The notes: generated from the letters alone by a model not told the origin. 64,000 bases of DNA from Pseudoalteromonas sp. H71 (GCF_001468485.1 NZ_LODI01000005.1:3630-67629), one strand, 5' to 3'. Positions 55,101 through 63,551 are shown, numbered from the stretch's first letter. A program made the numbers and translations.

Positions 55101-55305
55101 GCACAAAGGTTACTTGGTCTTGTACCACCTGCGGTGCTTGCCCCGGATACGATGTTTTTACAATAACTTGTACATCCGATAAATCGGGCAAGGCATCTAC
55201 TGCCGTATTTTTAACGGCAAACACACCACCACCCACTAAAATTAATGTAAGCAATAATATAAATAACCGGTTATAGACAGACCAGCGAATAACAGCAGCA
55301 ATCAT
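52186..55305 (-). CDS. cusA: CusA-type copper/silver RND efflux pump
   Basis: 1039-residue, twelve-segment inner-membrane pump of the heavy-metal RND class. The three methionines that bind Cu(I)/Ag(I) in E. coli CusA have counterparts in 'DLMYMPTTYPS', 'APLTMIETFIQL' and 'RIDMLATGIKTPVGIKV'. The proton-relay region 'IAIGAMTDGAIVMIENMHK' is intact. The N-terminus 'VDALPDLSDVQVIVKTSYPG' is typical. The pump takes metal from the periplasm or cytoplasm and passes it through CusB and CusC to the outside. It overlaps cusB by 4 bases. Confidence 0.95.
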   Translation of the reverse strand: MIAAVIRWSVYNRLFILLLTLILVGGGVFAVKNTAVDALPDLSDVQVIVKTSYPGQAPQVVQDQVTFVLTTAMLSVPGAKTVRGFSFFGDSYVYIIFDDSTDLYWARSRVQEYLTQAANRLPEGATPELGPDASGVGWIYLYALVDKTNKHDISQLRSLQDWFLKFELQTVPGVSEVASVGGMVKQYQVNVDPNKLRAYGIPLSLIQTAIEQGNQETGASVIEMAEAEYMVTSTGYIKSVADLEAIPLGTNANGTALQLRDVANIRLGPQMRRGVSDLNGEGEATGGIVVMRYGENAQKTIELVKAKLESLKKGLPEGVEIISVYDRSNLINNAINNLTSKLVEELVVVALVCVVFLFHVRSSLVAIITLPLGILTAFIVMYWQGINANIMSLGGIAIAIGAMTDGAIVMIENMHKHMEKTPLTDQNRWQVVIKATSEVGPALFFSLLIITVSFLPVFILEAQEGRMFSPLAYTKTYAMAASAGVAITLVPVLMGYFIRGKVIPENKNPVNRLLVAAYRPLLSWVLNYPKTTLIFALVMTLVGFYPLNKIGSEFIPPLDEGDLMYMPTTYPSISIAKAREVLQQTDKLIATVPEVKTVFGKVGRAETATDPAPLTMIETFIQLKPKDEWREGMTLEKLKAELDALVTFPGLTNAWVMPIKTRIDMLATGIKTPVGIKVAGPQLSEIQKIGEQIETLLADIKGTVSVYSERVAGGRYVKIDINREKAARYNLNISNIQQVIATAVGGKNVTQTIEGQARYSVNLRYPQVFRDSPEALMLLPIVTPQGQHILLGDVADVFVENGPSGIKSENARLNGWVYIDIDGVDIGRYVESARAVLNERLILPSGYSISWAGQYEYMQRAKEKLTYVVPLTLAIIVVLLYLNFKSFAEVTIIMCTLPLAMIGGVWLMYLEGFNFSVAVGVGFIALAGVAVEIGVIMLVYLNQAYQNMCLTAKRADKALSLAQLQQAIIEGAGLRVRPVMMTVATIVIGLLPVLYGTGTGSEVMSRIAAPMVGGMASAIVLTLLVIPAVYLLWRKKAIK

Positions 55306-56801
55306 TTTACTTCCTCGTCCATCATATGTTGCATTGAGGAGTGATCCATTATTTCAACATGGTTTAAAGCGGTGATCACAAAATCATCATTCATAATGCT
55401 AAATGTGAAATTAATGGTTTGGCCTTTCACAAGAGAGTTAACCTCTATATGCGATGCTAATACAAAGTTCATTGTTGCTGGACCTCGGTTCCATTTTTGA
55501 ATAGCTTCGCGGCTAATATTTACAACTCGCGTTTGTGCATCTATTGCATTTATAACGCCATTTACAGTTGCATTTTGAGAGGTAACATCGTTACTAGCAT
55601 GAGCTGCTGGCATCTCCATTCGCTTAAAGTCTGAGCGTTTGCTCGACTCAGAATCTATTAAAAATTGTGCAGATGTGACCACACTCTCGTTTGCCATCAC
55701 ACCTGACAAAATAACCGTTTCATCAAGGTTTGTTTGCCCTACTTGTACTTCAACAGATTTAAAGCGCCCTTCACCTAATGCGACAACTACACGGTTTTGA
55801 TGTTGCGTACGAATTACAGCTTCTTTTGGTACTACAAGCTGAGGCTTACTCACCTTTGTATTAATAACTACCTGGGCAAACATATTCGGTTTTAGCTCAA
55901 GGTCTTTATTTTCAAACCGGAGCCTGACCCGAAGTGTTCTATTTTGAGCATCGAGCGCAGGATAAATATAATCAACCTGCCCTTGCCATTCTTTTCCCTT
56001 TAAATAATCAAGAGTCATGGTTACCGGCAAGCCAACACTAATAAGCGACGATTGGCGCTCAAATATTTCAGCTTCTACCCATACCTCATCAAGTTGAGCA
56101 ATGCTCATCATTGATGTACCTGGCTTTACATAAAAACCTTCTCGCACATTCAGCTCATCAACAATTCCACTTTGACGCGCATAAAAGGTAATATTTTGCA
56201 TTATTTGCTTATTTTTTTGTAAGCGCTCGATAAATTCAGCAGATACATTTAACGACTCTAATCGTGCTTTTGCAGCACGAATTAGCACATTGTTATTTCT
56301 ATTTACTGCCAATAAAAACTCTTCTTGTGCGTTAACCAGCTGCGGTGAGTACAAGGTATACAAAGGTTCGCCTGCGCTGATTTTATCGCCTTGCGCTTTT
56401 ACGTATAAATTTTCAAGCCACCCTTCAACACGAGGATGAATATGCGTCATTTCATCTTGGTTATATTGCACATACCCCAGTGTATTAATATTATTTTGCA
56501 GTGCTTTTAACTGCACTTTTGTGGTTTTCACCCCTAAATTATTAATTACCACTGGCGAAATAGTAACCACCCCTTTTTCACTTTCGCTATTGCTAGCTTC
56601 GTCGTAAACAGGTACTAAATCCATCCCCATAGGAGAGAGGCCTGGAGCGTCACGCCTATAATTACTGTCCATGGGTGCGACCCAATACAAGGGGTGTTTT
56701 TCGGTAGTTGCCGGTTTTTCATTAGATGTAATTTGCGTAAGACCAGCCCAAAAGCCTGCTCCCACAACAGCGGCTATTAATAGTTTTAAATTAGCGTTCA
56801 T
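55302..56801 (-). CDS. cusB: CusB-type adaptor with fused C-terminal CusF-like domain
   Basis: 499 residues. A membrane anchor or uncleaved signal (about 8-22) is followed by a short region 'YWVAPMDSNYRRDAPGLSPM' and 'GMDLVPVYDE', which is a heavy-metal-binding domain in which the usual cysteines are missing. The adaptor core has lipoyl, barrel-sandwich and helical hairpin parts ('VEGWLENLYVKAQGDKISAG', 'PQLVNAQEEFLLAVNR'). From about 420 a small beta-barrel with 'VNISREAIQKWNRGPATMNF' corresponds to the CusF metallochaperone. It overlaps both neighbours, cusA by 4 bases and cusC by 1 base. Confidence 0.93.
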   Translation of the reverse strand: MNANLKLLIAAVVGAGFWAGLTQITSNEKPATTEKHPLYWVAPMDSNYRRDAPGLSPMGMDLVPVYDEASNSESEKGVVTISPVVINNLGVKTTKVQLKALQNNINTLGYVQYNQDEMTHIHPRVEGWLENLYVKAQGDKISAGEPLYTLYSPQLVNAQEEFLLAVNRNNNVLIRAAKARLESLNVSAEFIERLQKNKQIMQNITFYARQSGIVDELNVREGFYVKPGTSMMSIAQLDEVWVEAEIFERQSSLISVGLPVTMTLDYLKGKEWQGQVDYIYPALDAQNRTLRVRLRFENKDLELKPNMFAQVVINTKVSKPQLVVPKEAVIRTQHQNRVVVALGEGRFKSVEVQVGQTNLDETVILSGVMANESVVTSAQFLIDSESSKRSDFKRMEMPAAHASNDVTSQNATVNGVINAIDAQTRVVNISREAIQKWNRGPATMNFVLASHIEVNSLVKGQTINFTFSIMNDDFVITALNHVEIMDHSSMQHMMDEEVK

Positions 56802-58159
56802 CAGGCTGAATCCCCTACTAGTTCGCCCATAACTTGGGAGTCTAAGCTGCTTATATAATAATTTAGCCGTGCAATAATAATGTGTTTATCTACTTGAATA
56901 TTAAGCGCGTCAATTTTGGCATTTAACTCACCAATACGCGCTTGCATTACATCAGAAAAGTCACCGTCATCACGCGTATAAGCATTTAAGGTTGCTTGTG
57001 ATTGCTCAGCCATTTGTACTAATAACGTATTTTGATATAGTGTATTTCGCTTTTGTAACTGAGATAGCTGGCTATATTCTTTAAAATACATGCCTTTGAG
57101 TTTTTGCAAAGCGACTCTTTTTTGTGTTTTAGTCGCCTCCGCAATCGATATAGCCGATTTAACGTGTTGGTCTTGCCTGTTATCTGTAAACAAAGGTAGA
57201 TCAATGCTAACCCCCACAGAAAGTAAGTCGGCCCTTGATTGGCCCATTGGTGTGTCTGCTCGATAGCCATACCCCACATTAATCCCTATCTGTGGCTGGT
57301 AGCTTTGTTTAGCTAGGTGCACTTGTGTTTGCTTGGCTAATACACTTTGCTCTATGGCTACAATGGCTGGGTGAGCCATAAGTAATTGTATAAGTTGACC
57401 AAATTCAAGTGTATTAAAATTAGTAAGCGCGGGAGGGGTTATAAATTTACCATCTAAAGGTTTTTCTAACATTGTTATGGGCAACCATTGCGCTAGCCGA
57501 TTTTTAGCACTGTGAAGTTGTTGCTCAAGTGTGAGTAGCTTATCTTCTAAGCGGGTAAGCTCTAACTGAGCCCGAATAATATCTTGCTGGCGTGTCTTAC
57601 CCTGTGTACTTGCGTAGCTGGCCTCAGTTATTTGAATAAGCTGAGTAAATAACTCTCTGTCTTTCTCTATTAAGTTAATACTGCGCTGTGCCCTATAAGC
57701 ATTTAGCCAAAACTCGGTAACTATCGCTTTTACCTGAGCTAACCTATCAGCTCGCTGCCATGGGTATTGCTGCGATGACTGTAAAAGTGACGTTTGCTTG
57801 AGTGCTAGGCTATCACCGCGGCTAAACTTTTGACTTACACTTACCTTAAATTGAGTCATCCCTTCTTGATCAAACGCATAACCATTTGTTGGTAAGTTCA
57901 TCAGACCAAGCGTGAGTGTTGGGTCGGGTAAAGTGCCCGCCATAATACTCTGCGCCATAACGGCTTGCTCTTGGTGGCGGCTTGCAGATAACCACGGATC
58001 ATTTGCAAGTGCATAACTAAGGGCGTGAGATAAGTTTAGCGTTCTCTGTGAGTTATACTTATCCGTTGCGCCTGTCGTGTTTTCTTCTTGGGTATTCGCC
58101 GCACTGCTGAACAAAGTCAAACAACATAGCACTGCGTTTATTTTCAAAGCGTAATTCAT
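56801..58159 (-). CDS. cusC: CusC/TolC-type outer-membrane efflux channel
   Basis: 452 residues from the ATG at 58159, with GGAGCAAGCG upstream; an ATG four codons earlier is possible. The signal peptide ends near 'FSSAANT'. The two OEP repeats are visible ('ALSYALANDPWLSASRHQEQ' and 'LIQLLMAHPAIVAIEQSVLA'), with the long alternating helices of the TolC family. It forms the outer-membrane duct of the Cus system and leads the cusC-cusB-cusA operon. The signal region lacks a lipobox, unlike E. coli CusC. Confidence 0.9.
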   Translation of the reverse strand: MNYALKINAVLCCLTLFSSAANTQEENTTGATDKYNSQRTLNLSHALSYALANDPWLSASRHQEQAVMAQSIMAGTLPDPTLTLGLMNLPTNGYAFDQEGMTQFKVSVSQKFSRGDSLALKQTSLLQSSQQYPWQRADRLAQVKAIVTEFWLNAYRAQRSINLIEKDRELFTQLIQITEASYASTQGKTRQQDIIRAQLELTRLEDKLLTLEQQLHSAKNRLAQWLPITMLEKPLDGKFITPPALTNFNTLEFGQLIQLLMAHPAIVAIEQSVLAKQTQVHLAKQSYQPQIGINVGYGYRADTPMGQSRADLLSVGVSIDLPLFTDNRQDQHVKSAISIAEATKTQKRVALQKLKGMYFKEYSQLSQLQKRNTLYQNTLLVQMAEQSQATLNAYTRDDGDFSDVMQARIGELNAKIDALNIQVDKHIIIARLNYYISSLDSQVMGELVGDSA

Positions 58160-58306
58160 CGCTTGCTCCATTTAAAAATTAATAAAAATTTAAATTGGCA
58201 AGAAAGGTGTTTATATCAGCCGCACCGAATACGAAAACTAATCACGTTTTCAAAGGGTCAAAGTCAGCTAGAGGTTCATAAAATTTAGACACACCTATCC
58301 TGCTAT

Positions 58307-58672
58307 TTAAGCAAACATAGGAGGGCGGTAAAGTGATTTGGGAGAGGTTGTTTGAGCACTTAATTCGGGCGTATTCACTTTTTCAGTAATAATAACTGCA
58401 GTAACCAATAAAATATCAACATTAAGCATTGAGTTAGCGGTACAGCCATTAACGGGGCAACTGCATTCGTTTTGAGCCGTCGCCTCGTCATCGCAGCAAT
58501 CCATTTGCATCATGGTATGGTGAGCGCTGTTATTCCCTTCGCTGCTATTACCCAAGTGCATATTAACGTGAGCATTAGACTGATGAGGCATTTCACATTC
58601 ACTTGCTACAGACGCAAAAGACTGACCCACAAACGTGAGCAGTAAAGTAAGCGTAAGTAAAATAGTGTACAT
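58307..58672 (-). CDS. exported His/Met/Cys-rich peptide upstream of the cus genes (CopL-like)
   Basis: 121 residues from the ATG at 58672 (TTG at 58681 is an alternative). A signal peptide 'MYTILLTLTLLLTFVGQSFA' is followed by 'ECEMPHQSNAHVNMHLGNSS', 'HHTMMQMDCCDDEATAQNE' and 'CSCPVNGC', a concentration of likely copper ligands. A second hydrophobic stretch follows and the C-terminus ends 'SLYRPPMFA'. Such peptides accompany copper-resistance genes in many Proteobacteria. The 130-bp gap to cusC has no evident terminator, so it could lead the same transcript. Confidence 0.75.
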   Translation of the reverse strand: MYTILLTLTLLLTFVGQSFASVASECEMPHQSNAHVNMHLGNSSEGNNSAHHTMMQMDCCDDEATAQNECSCPVNGCTANSMLNVDILLVTAVIITEKVNTPELSAQTTSPKSLYRPPMFA

Positions 58673-58740
58673 GCGTTGCAAAATGATACCCCAATCAAAA
58701 AAAGAGAGTTTAAAGTAACTTATAAACGACTACAAATAAT

Positions 58741-59358
58741 TTAGGGCGTGTTATGTAGTTTGGTTTGAGTTTTAATTAAATAGCTGGCAGTAACTGCAAA
58801 TAGACAATAGGCACTAAAGTACCAAAACCCTTCACCAAACTGTGCATTCATAACAAGCAATTCACCACTTTTAGCATGTGCATTGCCTGCTAAATACGTA
58901 ACAATTAACGCTATTACAAATACATCAACCATACTCCATTTGCTGAGCGCACACACAATATTGCCACAAACTTGCTTAAGCTTATTCACTGGTAAGCAGC
59001 AATACAGTAGCTGTAATAATAACTTTAGGCTTGGCACCACCACTGAAAAAAGACCAACCAAGATAGCAACAAACAAATTATTATTATTTGCTAGGTCTTT
59101 AATAGTGCCGTAAATACTTTGCGTTTTGCTATAGGCGCTAATCTCGCCTTCTAACTTATCTAGCCCCAACATGTTTGAAAACATCATTAGCATACTGCGC
59201 GTTCGGCCATCGCCTTCTTCCGCTAACATTTCAATACCTGCTTGAGCAAGTTTTGATTTATCAATATTTCCCTCAATTGTTAGCACTGGTTTTGTAATAC
59301 CCGGAAATAACAAACATAAAGCAATAACAACACTTACAACAGATAAAAAATTACGCAT
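58741..59358 (-). CDS. PqiA-like inner-membrane protein
   Basis: 205 residues with four membrane segments. 'IYGTIKDLANNNNLFVAILV' and 'ALSKWSMVDVFVIALIVTYL' match one PqiA domain; the E. coli protein has two. PqiA proteins work with MCE-type lipid-transfer proteins, but none is near. Its ATG follows the EAL-HDOD gene by 1 base, so the two are translationally coupled. Confidence 0.8.
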   Translation of the reverse strand: MRNFLSVVSVVIALCLLFPGITKPVLTIEGNIDKSKLAQAGIEMLAEEGDGRTRSMLMMFSNMLGLDKLEGEISAYSKTQSIYGTIKDLANNNNLFVAILVGLFSVVVPSLKLLLQLLYCCLPVNKLKQVCGNIVCALSKWSMVDVFVIALIVTYLAGNAHAKSGELLVMNAQFGEGFWYFSAYCLFAVTASYLIKTQTKLHNTP

Positions 59359-59359
59359 C

Positions 59360-60625
59360 TTATTCGCTCATAACTTCTATTACATCATCACTATAAAGCA
59401 TTGACTCTAATATAAAACTGTATACTTTTTCTATTTCTATCTCTGGGTTAACCAGCTTAAGTTGTGTTTCAACCATTGGCCAATTTTTAGTTTCAATCGC
59501 TTTTGTAAGCAATAAGCAATCACCTAACAAACCTGTTTGCTTAAGCAAAGCATCCGTTATGCTTTTATCAAGCGTAAACTCTTTTACAATAGTTGCTAGC
59601 TCAATATCTAATATTGCATCAAGCATCGAAAACAACCCCACCAAGTAACCTTGCTGAGATAAATTTTTGTTTGTTTCTGTTAATATAAGTTCCATTAACC
59701 GAGCGCGTACAAGAGCAAATTTAGTTAACTCTGTGGGTTTATCTATTCCTAAATCGCTAACAGCTAACACGCGCACAAATTGGCGAATTACGTCCTCACC
59801 CAAATAAACAACAGCTTGCGATATAGACGTGATAACTAAATTACTATTACCAGAGCGCGCATTTGCCAAACGTAAAATTCGCGCCGTTATTCCTACATCT
59901 TTAGCTACACGCTGATGAATTTCTTCAAAGCATAACGATTCTTTTGCTATTGCTTTAAGAAGTTCGAAAACGGTAACTTTTGAAGGGTCGACTCCACTGT
60001 AAGTGAGCATTTCTGGGCGAGCAAAAAAGAACCCCTGAAAATAATCACACCCTGCGTCGCGTAAGTTTATAAACTGATCGTAGGTTTCTATTCGCTCTAC
60101 AATTATTTTGCAATGAGGGTAGCTACGTTTTAACTTTTTAACCCGCATGTTAGTTTTAATAATAGGCTCTTCAGCTTCAATTTTTATGTAGCTAACAAGG
60201 ACGAGTAGCGGGTCCCATTTTTCATCGCCGTCATAATCGTCCAGTGCAAATACATAGCCCTGACCTTTTAGTGTTCTAATACGACTGGCAACCGCTGCAA
60301 TATTTACCGTACGCTCTACAATCTCAATGACAGTATGCTCTGGGTTTAATAATTTAGGAAATTCATCTAACAAGGCATCTGTAGAAAGATTCACAAAAGC
60401 AAGTTGGTGGGCAGTGAGCTTTTCTGCGCCAACCAGCATCAGCGTATTAAAAAACAAACGGCTGGTTGCGTGCTCATCACTCGTACCGACAGGAAACGCA
60501 TTATTTGCTGAGTTTCGGTAAAGTAGCTCGTAAGCAAACACTGCTTTTTCGGCATTAAATATTGGTTGCCGAGCAACATATTGTGTCAAAGTAGGTGTTA
60601 GCGATGGAGTATCAGACACGTTCAA
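59360..60625 (-). CDS. EAL-HDOD signalling protein with degenerate EAL domain
   Basis: 421 residues. The N-terminal EAL domain (about 15-210) has 'FAYELLYRNS', where EAL would be, and 'ALDDYDGDEKW' in place of the 'DDFGTG' loop, so it should not hydrolyse c-di-GMP. The HDOD domain (about 220-400) has 'KDVGITARILRLANARSG' and 'VYLGEDVIRQFVRVLAVSD'. The architecture is that of YuxH and the Vibrio CdgJ proteins, which affect motility by protein interaction. It leads a two-gene unit with the PqiA-like protein. The start ATG at 60625 is preceded by a poor site. Confidence 0.9.
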   Translation of the reverse strand: MNVSDTPSLTPTLTQYVARQPIFNAEKAVFAYELLYRNSANNAFPVGTSDEHATSRLFFNTLMLVGAEKLTAHQLAFVNLSTDALLDEFPKLLNPEHTVIEIVERTVNIAAVASRIRTLKGQGYVFALDDYDGDEKWDPLLVLVSYIKIEAEEPIIKTNMRVKKLKRSYPHCKIIVERIETYDQFINLRDAGCDYFQGFFFARPEMLTYSGVDPSKVTVFELLKAIAKESLCFEEIHQRVAKDVGITARILRLANARSGNSNLVITSISQAVVYLGEDVIRQFVRVLAVSDLGIDKPTELTKFALVRARLMELILTETNKNLSQQGYLVGLFSMLDAILDIELATIVKEFTLDKSITDALLKQTGLLGDCLLLTKAIETKNWPMVETQLKLVNPEIEIEKVYSFILESMLYSDDVIEVMSE

Positions 60626-60777
60626 TATAATTCGCCTATAAGGTTATATAAGATTAAGCTTACTCCTTTGAGTCTAATCTATGTTGGATACTAAAAGTAT
60701 AGTAAAAATATCTTAATCGTTGCAATACTATGCAAAGTAAATAAAACTAGTAAAAATTTCTTAGCGAAGGAGGAAGT

Positions 60778-61527
60778 TTGACTTGTTTGAAATGGTTACT
60801 AATAACGTGCTGTGCAATATGCTCGCTTTTTACTTTGGCAACAGAAAAACAGAATACGTTAAAATACAATATTAGCTCATCTGGGAGTCACTACCCTTAT
60901 TACACAAATAACCCAGATCACCCTGGCGTATTACCTGAAATCATTGAAAAAGTCCTTGTTGATGCCAACATATCTGCTTATCACGAACCTCTACCTACAA
61001 AACGAATCACCAAATATCTTAATGAAGGCATTATAGACTTTGATGTTATTTCGCTTAATTGGTTACCCCAAAGCGAGCGCAATAACACCATGTATGTGTT
61101 TTCAGACCCTTTAATTACGGTCACCGAAATGCTTGTAACCTTGCCCGAAAACTCAAGCAAATGGAAAAACATCTCAAATCTAACAGGTAAAAATGTAGGC
61201 ACCGTATTAGGGTATTATTACCATAGTGATGATTCATTTAATCGAGTGGATTTCCCCTCAGAAAAAGAACTCATGGAAGCGCTTGTTCGTAAAAGAGTCG
61301 ATGTTGCCATTATAAGTAAACTACCTGCCTTATATTGGTCACAACAGCTAAATTTGAGTATGGGTTTTGGTGCTCAATATTCTCATGGCTTTTTAAGAAT
61401 TCGCTTATTGAGTAAACACAAACACTTATTACCGGTTATTAATAAAACAATAAAAAATCTACATGGCAACGGCTACATAACAAATGCAGCTAAAAAATAC
61501 ATGCAAGATATACCCACACAAAATTAA
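60778..61527 (+). CDS. periplasmic solute-binding protein (SBP_bac_3-like)
   Basis: 249 residues from a TTG at 60778 preceded by the strong AAGGAGGAAGT. The signal peptide is 'WLLITCCAICSLFTLA'. 'NPDHPGVLPEIIEKVLVDAN' and 'LTGKNVGTVLGYYYH' correspond to the family 3 fold, with a weak ligand-binding pocket pattern. There is no ABC transporter nearby. It is divergent from the EAL-HDOD gene with 152 bp between. Many orphan proteins of this type in Alteromonadales have unknown ligands. Confidence 0.8.
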   Translation: MTCLKWLLITCCAICSLFTLATEKQNTLKYNISSSGSHYPYYTNNPDHPGVLPEIIEKVLVDANISAYHEPLPTKRITKYLNEGIIDFDVISLNWLPQSERNNTMYVFSDPLITVTEMLVTLPENSSKWKNISNLTGKNVGTVLGYYYHSDDSFNRVDFPSEKELMEALVRKRVDVAIISKLPALYWSQQLNLSMGFGAQYSHGFLRIRLLSKHKHLLPVINKTIKNLHGNGYITNAAKKYMQDIPTQN

Positions 61528-61602
61528 GGGATTTATAACACACACTCATTGTGCTGAGTTATACTACGCAAAAATATCAACTCGACCAAAAAAGTAGTCC
61601 CT

Positions 61603-62169
61603 ATGAGTATTGAAAAAGCTTTAATTGAACGCAGCAATAACCAATGTGAATTATGTACAGCTACTAATGACTTATCTGTTTATGAAGTTCCGCCGATTAC
61701 GGATACCCATTCAGATAAATGCATTTACACTTGCCAAGCATGCAAAGAACAAATTGAAAACACAGTCGATATAACGCCAACACATTGGCACTGTTTAAAC
61801 GACAGCATGTGGAGCCAAACACCTGCAGTTCAAGTTGTTGCGTATAGAATGCTATCTCGCTTAGCGCCAGATAATGGCTGGGCACAAGACGCTCTAGACA
61901 TGATATACCTTGAAGAAGAGACCTTGGCTTGGGCTAAAAAAGCACTTGCAGAAGATGACGACGTTAAGCATATCGATAGTAATGGCGTGGTTCTTCAAGC
62001 TGGCGATACCGTGACACTCATAAAAGACTTGGATGTAAAAGGCAGTAGTCTTACAGCAAAACGCGGCACTGCGGTACGCAATATTGGTTTAACCAGTAAC
62101 CCAGAGCACATTGAAGGGCGTGTTGGTGGCCAGCGAATTGTGATTCTTACTAAATTTGTAAAAAAGTAA
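61603..62169 (+). CDS. PhnA/YjdM family zinc-ribbon protein
   Basis: 188 residues. The N-terminal zinc ribbon has 'CELCTATNDLSVYEV' and 'CIYTCQACKEQIE', and the C-terminal SH3-like beta domain begins 'DSNGVVLQAGDTVTLIKDLD', the PhnA signature. The family was once named for alkylphosphonate uptake, but that role is not supported for E. coli YjdM. Function unknown. The ATG follows AAAAAAGTAGTCCCT. Confidence 0.88.
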   Translation: MSIEKALIERSNNQCELCTATNDLSVYEVPPITDTHSDKCIYTCQACKEQIENTVDITPTHWHCLNDSMWSQTPAVQVVAYRMLSRLAPDNGWAQDALDMIYLEEETLAWAKKALAEDDDVKHIDSNGVVLQAGDTVTLIKDLDVKGSSLTAKRGTAVRNIGLTSNPEHIEGRVGGQRIVILTKFVKK

Positions 62170-62224
62170 GTGCAAAATAATTCACACTATTTTCGCTTTT
62201 AACCGAAAGTAATACAGTAGTACA

Positions 62225-62252
62225 AAAATGCCCAGCAATGCTGGGCATTTTT
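62225..62252. terminator. bidirectional terminator between PhnA and rlmJ
   Basis: Stem AAAATGCCCAGC / GCTGGGCATTTT with loop AAT, between converging genes. Its 17-base core GCCCAGCAATGCTGGGC (62230-62246) is identical to that at 23714-23730. Confidence 0.9.
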
Positions 62253-62263
62253 ATGAATAGTCG

Positions 62264-63103
62264 TTATTCGTCGACGAGTTGCTCGCACCTATAAAAGCCG
62301 CTTGGTTTACTTAGTAACGAAACTAACTCAGGTAATACCGCATCCATAGTTTGTTTAAGCTTCCATGGCGGATTAATCACTATCATACCGGATGCAGTCA
62401 TACCATGGACGTCAGTATCGGCCTCTGTTCCCAGCTCGAATAACTGAATATTTCGCATACCGGAGTCAATTAAACCCTGCTCCATGTTGTTAATGCGCTC
62501 TCGGTCAACAACCGGATACCAAATCATGTATGTACCCGTTGCAAATCGTTGATGCGCTTTAACTAATGTTTTTACAACGCACTCATAATCATCTTTTACT
62601 TCGTATGGCGGGTCGATTAATACACATGCCCTGCGTGATGCAGGTGGCAATAACCCAACTAAACCGGTAAACCCGTTTTCGCCGCGCACTCGAATAGAAC
62701 GCTTACCCTGCATATTATCCTCTAAAAGCAATAAGTCTCGCGGGTGCAATTCAAAAAACCAGCCTTTATCTTGGCGGCGTAAATAATGTTCAGCAATTTT
62801 TGGCGAGCCCGGATAAAAATCGAGGTCACTCGTATTATTGAACGATTTAATTAGCTCAATGTATTCGTTAAGTGCTTCATGCTGGCTTGTGTGAGTCCAC
62901 AACTTTTCAATACCGTCTTGGTACTCTTGCGTTTTTTGGGCATCAGCTGCAGCAAGTTCAAAAAAACCGGCGCCAGAATGCGTATCAATGTAATCAAGCG
63001 GCTTATCTTTAATTGTTTGATATTTAAGGACCTGAGCCAACACAAGGTGTTTAAGAACATCGGCCGGATTACCCGCATGAAATGAGTGTCTGTAACTAAG
63101 CAT
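62264..63103 (-). CDS. rlmJ: 23S rRNA (adenine2030-N6)-methyltransferase RlmJ
   Basis: 279 residues, normal length. The N-terminus 'MLSYRHSFHAGNPADVLKH' is diagnostic. The SAM site follows at 'YIDTHSGAGFF', and the catalytic 'DPPY' (Asp164-Tyr167) lies in 'VLIDPPYEVKD'. It methylates N6 of A2030 in 23S rRNA before ribosome assembly is complete. It is alone on the minus strand. Confidence 0.96.
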   Translation of the reverse strand: MLSYRHSFHAGNPADVLKHLVLAQVLKYQTIKDKPLDYIDTHSGAGFFELAAADAQKTQEYQDGIEKLWTHTSQHEALNEYIELIKSFNNTSDLDFYPGSPKIAEHYLRRQDKGWFFELHPRDLLLLEDNMQGKRSIRVRGENGFTGLVGLLPPASRRACVLIDPPYEVKDDYECVVKTLVKAHQRFATGTYMIWYPVVDRERINNMEQGLIDSGMRNIQLFELGTEADTDVHGMTASGMIVINPPWKLKQTMDAVLPELVSLLSKPSGFYRCEQLVDE

Positions 63104-63551
63104 TATTTTATTTTCGCCATACGCAATTTAATATCGCAAGTGAACCATAAGCACTGGGCTTTAGCAACTTGCACTAGGGTCTGTTAACCTTCCAAGGTAA
63201 AACTTTCAGCAGCTTATTGGATTTTCAGGCAAGGTAGAACCTACATAGTGTGGTTATTCTTACATGAATGTAACTCAGAGAGTAACGCAGGAGCAGTTAT
63301 CGAGTCCACTGGGTTACAAACCTCGCGCCACGATTAAATAGCCCCTAATTTAAACAAATTTCAATTCGCAAAGTCCAATAACGCCTCGGATAAGGGGCGC
63401 TTAAATGAACCGTTTCTGAACAAAAAAGCACGTTGTATGAATTATCCCTTAACAAAGAAGAAAAATCAGCTAAAACTGGCGTAAATGCTAGTAAATCAAT
63501 GCACTTTGCTTTACATTTGCAAGACATTAATTACAGTTATATGAGCGCCTT
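63104..63551. other. 448-bp gene-free region upstream of the zapA operon
   Basis: No supported gene on either strand; the 60-codon minus-strand frame at 63345-63527 has no ribosome-binding site. The region contains the repeat-like sequence at 63174-63322. The remaining 230 bp before 63552 should hold the promoter of the TIGR02449-zapA operon, but no clear hexamer pair stands out. Confidence 0.5.
63174..63322. repeat. possible diverged member of the interspersed repeat family
   Basis: The stretch AGTGTGGTTATTCTTACAT at 63247-63265, preceded by CAAGG at 63230, lines up with the minus strand of the 4871-5032 element, which reads CAAGG...AGTGTAGTTATTCTACAT. The edges are imperfect inverted repeats (AGGGTCTGTTAACC against GGGTTACAAACC). 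The boundaries are approximate. Confidence 0.4.

Noticed and set aside
57019-57279. 86-codon frame inside cusC on the same strand
   Set aside because: It lies in another frame of a clear TolC-family gene and has no signal for translation.
63345-63527. 60-codon minus-strand frame upstream of the zapA operon
   Set aside because: No ribosome-binding site, odd composition, and overlap with the expected promoter region of the plus-strand operon.
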